Assembly: GCA_949152475.1 (NCBI GenBank)
Contig: OX424568.1
Location: 3,261,667-3,325,666 of the forward strand
DNA: 64,000 nt
Source: Terebella lapidaria
Taxonomy: Eukaryota; Annelida; Polychaeta; Terebellida; Terebellidae
Direction: 5' to 3'
Shown here: in pieces, positions 62,811 to 64,000 of the stretch
Layout of the letters: each line of letters starts with the position of its first letter
Numbering within the stretch: position 1 is the stretch's first letter
The notes under the pieces: generated by a model
What the model was told of the DNA's origin: nothing
The model's database searches: none
Seen by the model: only the letters and a program-made list of their open reading frames with translations
Position numbers and translations under genes: made by a program

Positions 62811-64000
62811 TGTAACGGGTTTGAACCCTTCTGTGACGTCTTGATGAACCGATTTTCTAGGGAGGTGGGTGAGTTGTTGTTTAACCGGAGCTGAAACGGT
62901 AAAACTCCGGGAAACTGCTACTGTTGTACGGTTGAACTCCGGCTAGAAGTCTCTAAGGTTGGTAGCGTGGTCTGGAATGGACCTCTTAACCGTTGCCCGA
63001 CTGCTAATCTGCAACTGCACCTGTAAAGTAAGGATCCGGAGGCGTTTCCGTCTCCGGGTACTGCAACTGCTCCGTCAGGAAACCGCTTTACTGCAACAGC
63101 TCCGTCGTTTTCCGTCTTACTGCAAACTGCGACTGCGCCTGGAATAAAGAATCCGGGAACGTTGCCGTTTCCGAATACTGCAACCGCTCTGCCAGGTTCC
63201 GCCGCACTGCAATCTGCTCCGGTTGGCTCCGCCTCACCGCAACCTGCGACTGCACCTGAAATGGAGTATCTCGGAAGTGTTCCTACTTCCGGTTACCGCA
63301 ACCGCTCCGTCAGGTACTGCCTCTGCAACTCCGTCGTCCGGTACCGCCTCTGCAACTGCTTCGTCGTTCCCGTCTCTGCAACTGCTCCGTCCGATACCGC
63401 CTCCGTAGTTGCTCCGTTGATTTCCACCTCCGTCTCCGTCTCCGACTCCTTCCTCGGTGATCTGGGTTCTTAGATCACCCTAAGACGTCGTTACAACTTG
63501 GTCTTAACCGACTGTAGTCTTATCTCCCTTTACTCCGTATAACTGTCTTTTCCGGGAAACTAACTTTATTATAACTTCCAGTTCCCTAACGAACACGGAA
63601 AAACAACTCGGTTGAAGTTTTCATGTTTATTTTCCAAGTTCACAGTCGGAAGACTTAACTGCTATCATCTGGATGACTCTATCCGGAACAAGGGAGTACT
63701 CTGCTATGGGAGAAGGGGTCTGCACAGGTCGACGTCAGGACACCAACTCCGCCGTCCGCTGTGAAGCGGGGGCTTTTATAGACCTGAGACCCACGTCACG
63801 TGACCAACCTATTGTGACGTCATAGTCCGCCAAAACACTGATATTTTCCGGATTTCTAAAAACACTCTAGAACCAATCAGTGGCTGACACGTCACCTTTT
63901 AAACCGAAAACGAGGCTGATCACATGACCTTCCGGAAATAACGTCATTACGTTTTTGTACTCCATTGTTCCGGCTCCGTGTCCGGTTCCGTCTCCGTCTC
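62811..64000 (-). repeat. 5' LTR of copy B, incomplete at the window edge
   Basis: 1190 bp are visible. On the element strand the promoter is CRE 63822-63815, GTCACGTGAC 63804-63795 and TATAAAA 63780-63774. The outer end and target duplication are outside the window. Confidence 0.95.

Larger units (their letters stand above)
51760..64000 (-). mobile_element. Ty3/gypsy LTR retrotransposon, copy B, cut by the window edge
   Basis: Same family, orientation and gene set as copy A. The left (3') LTR is complete and the right (5') LTR runs past the edge. The LTR parts I compared are identical, so insertion is very recent. All four genes look whole in this copy. Confidence 0.95.

Overview
The window is animal nuclear DNA, most likely from a marine invertebrate. 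The support is spliced exons, a very high load of nested transposons, LTR and LINE elements of animal type, frequent TAGGCCTA words, and AT-rich host DNA interrupted by GC-richer retrotransposons. The species cannot be named from the sequence. I found no rRNA, tRNA, operon or CRISPR array. Nearly every recognisable open frame belongs to a mobile element; the best host-type gene is a split, intron-bearing gene on the minus strand with a DUF4806-like domain.

Layout. 1-3395: small inverted-repeat elements (337-880, a TTAA-flanked one at 1872-2289) and an AT microsatellite. 3396-5477: the bulk of a Gmr1-type Ty3/gypsy gag-protease region. At a TTAA inside that gag starts a 24.9-kb block (5478-30381) with matching inverted ends and clustered palindromic iterons at both ends; the gag start lies on its far side at 30382-30475. 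This looks like one giant TTAA transposon or composite. Inside it are other insertions (6279-10866, 9568-10634, 11205-11920, 12423-12990, a 134-bp-repeat element at 28164-29411), an array of exon-like repeats (26690-27690), a MADF-like exon (29980-30129) and the DUF4806-like gene (exons at 26615-26432, 14038-14019, 13888-13726 and 13156-13050). A complete 12.4-kb LTR retrotransposon, copy A (14039-26431), sits in the middle of one of that gene's coding exons.

30382-40756: a tandem triplication (gag start, primer site, ~0.7-kb LTR, flank). Unit 1 carries a CR1-type LINE, unit 2 a 3.4-kb palindromic insertion, and unit 3 is plain. 40740-43209: a second 134-bp-repeat element with eleven repeats in exact register. 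43224-49100: a foldback element, a long gene-free stretch, a CACTA-like short element and a decayed Merlin/IS1016-type transposase gene interrupted by a TTAA element. 49101-51759: short repeats and non-coding DNA. 51760-64000: copy B of the same retrotransposon, running off the right edge.

The most notable system is the retrotransposon. On the minus strand it reads LTR, tRNA-Leu primer site, gag, pol, then two extra genes, ORF3 and ORF4, each with N-terminal C2H2-type zinc fingers. The LTR and the sequence just upstream of both extra genes share one promoter plan (CACGTG E-box 11-15 bp from a TATA box, with CCAAT and/or CRE farther out). The two accessory proteins therefore look independently expressed and co-regulated with the genomic transcript. 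Both copies keep the whole arrangement and both look very young.
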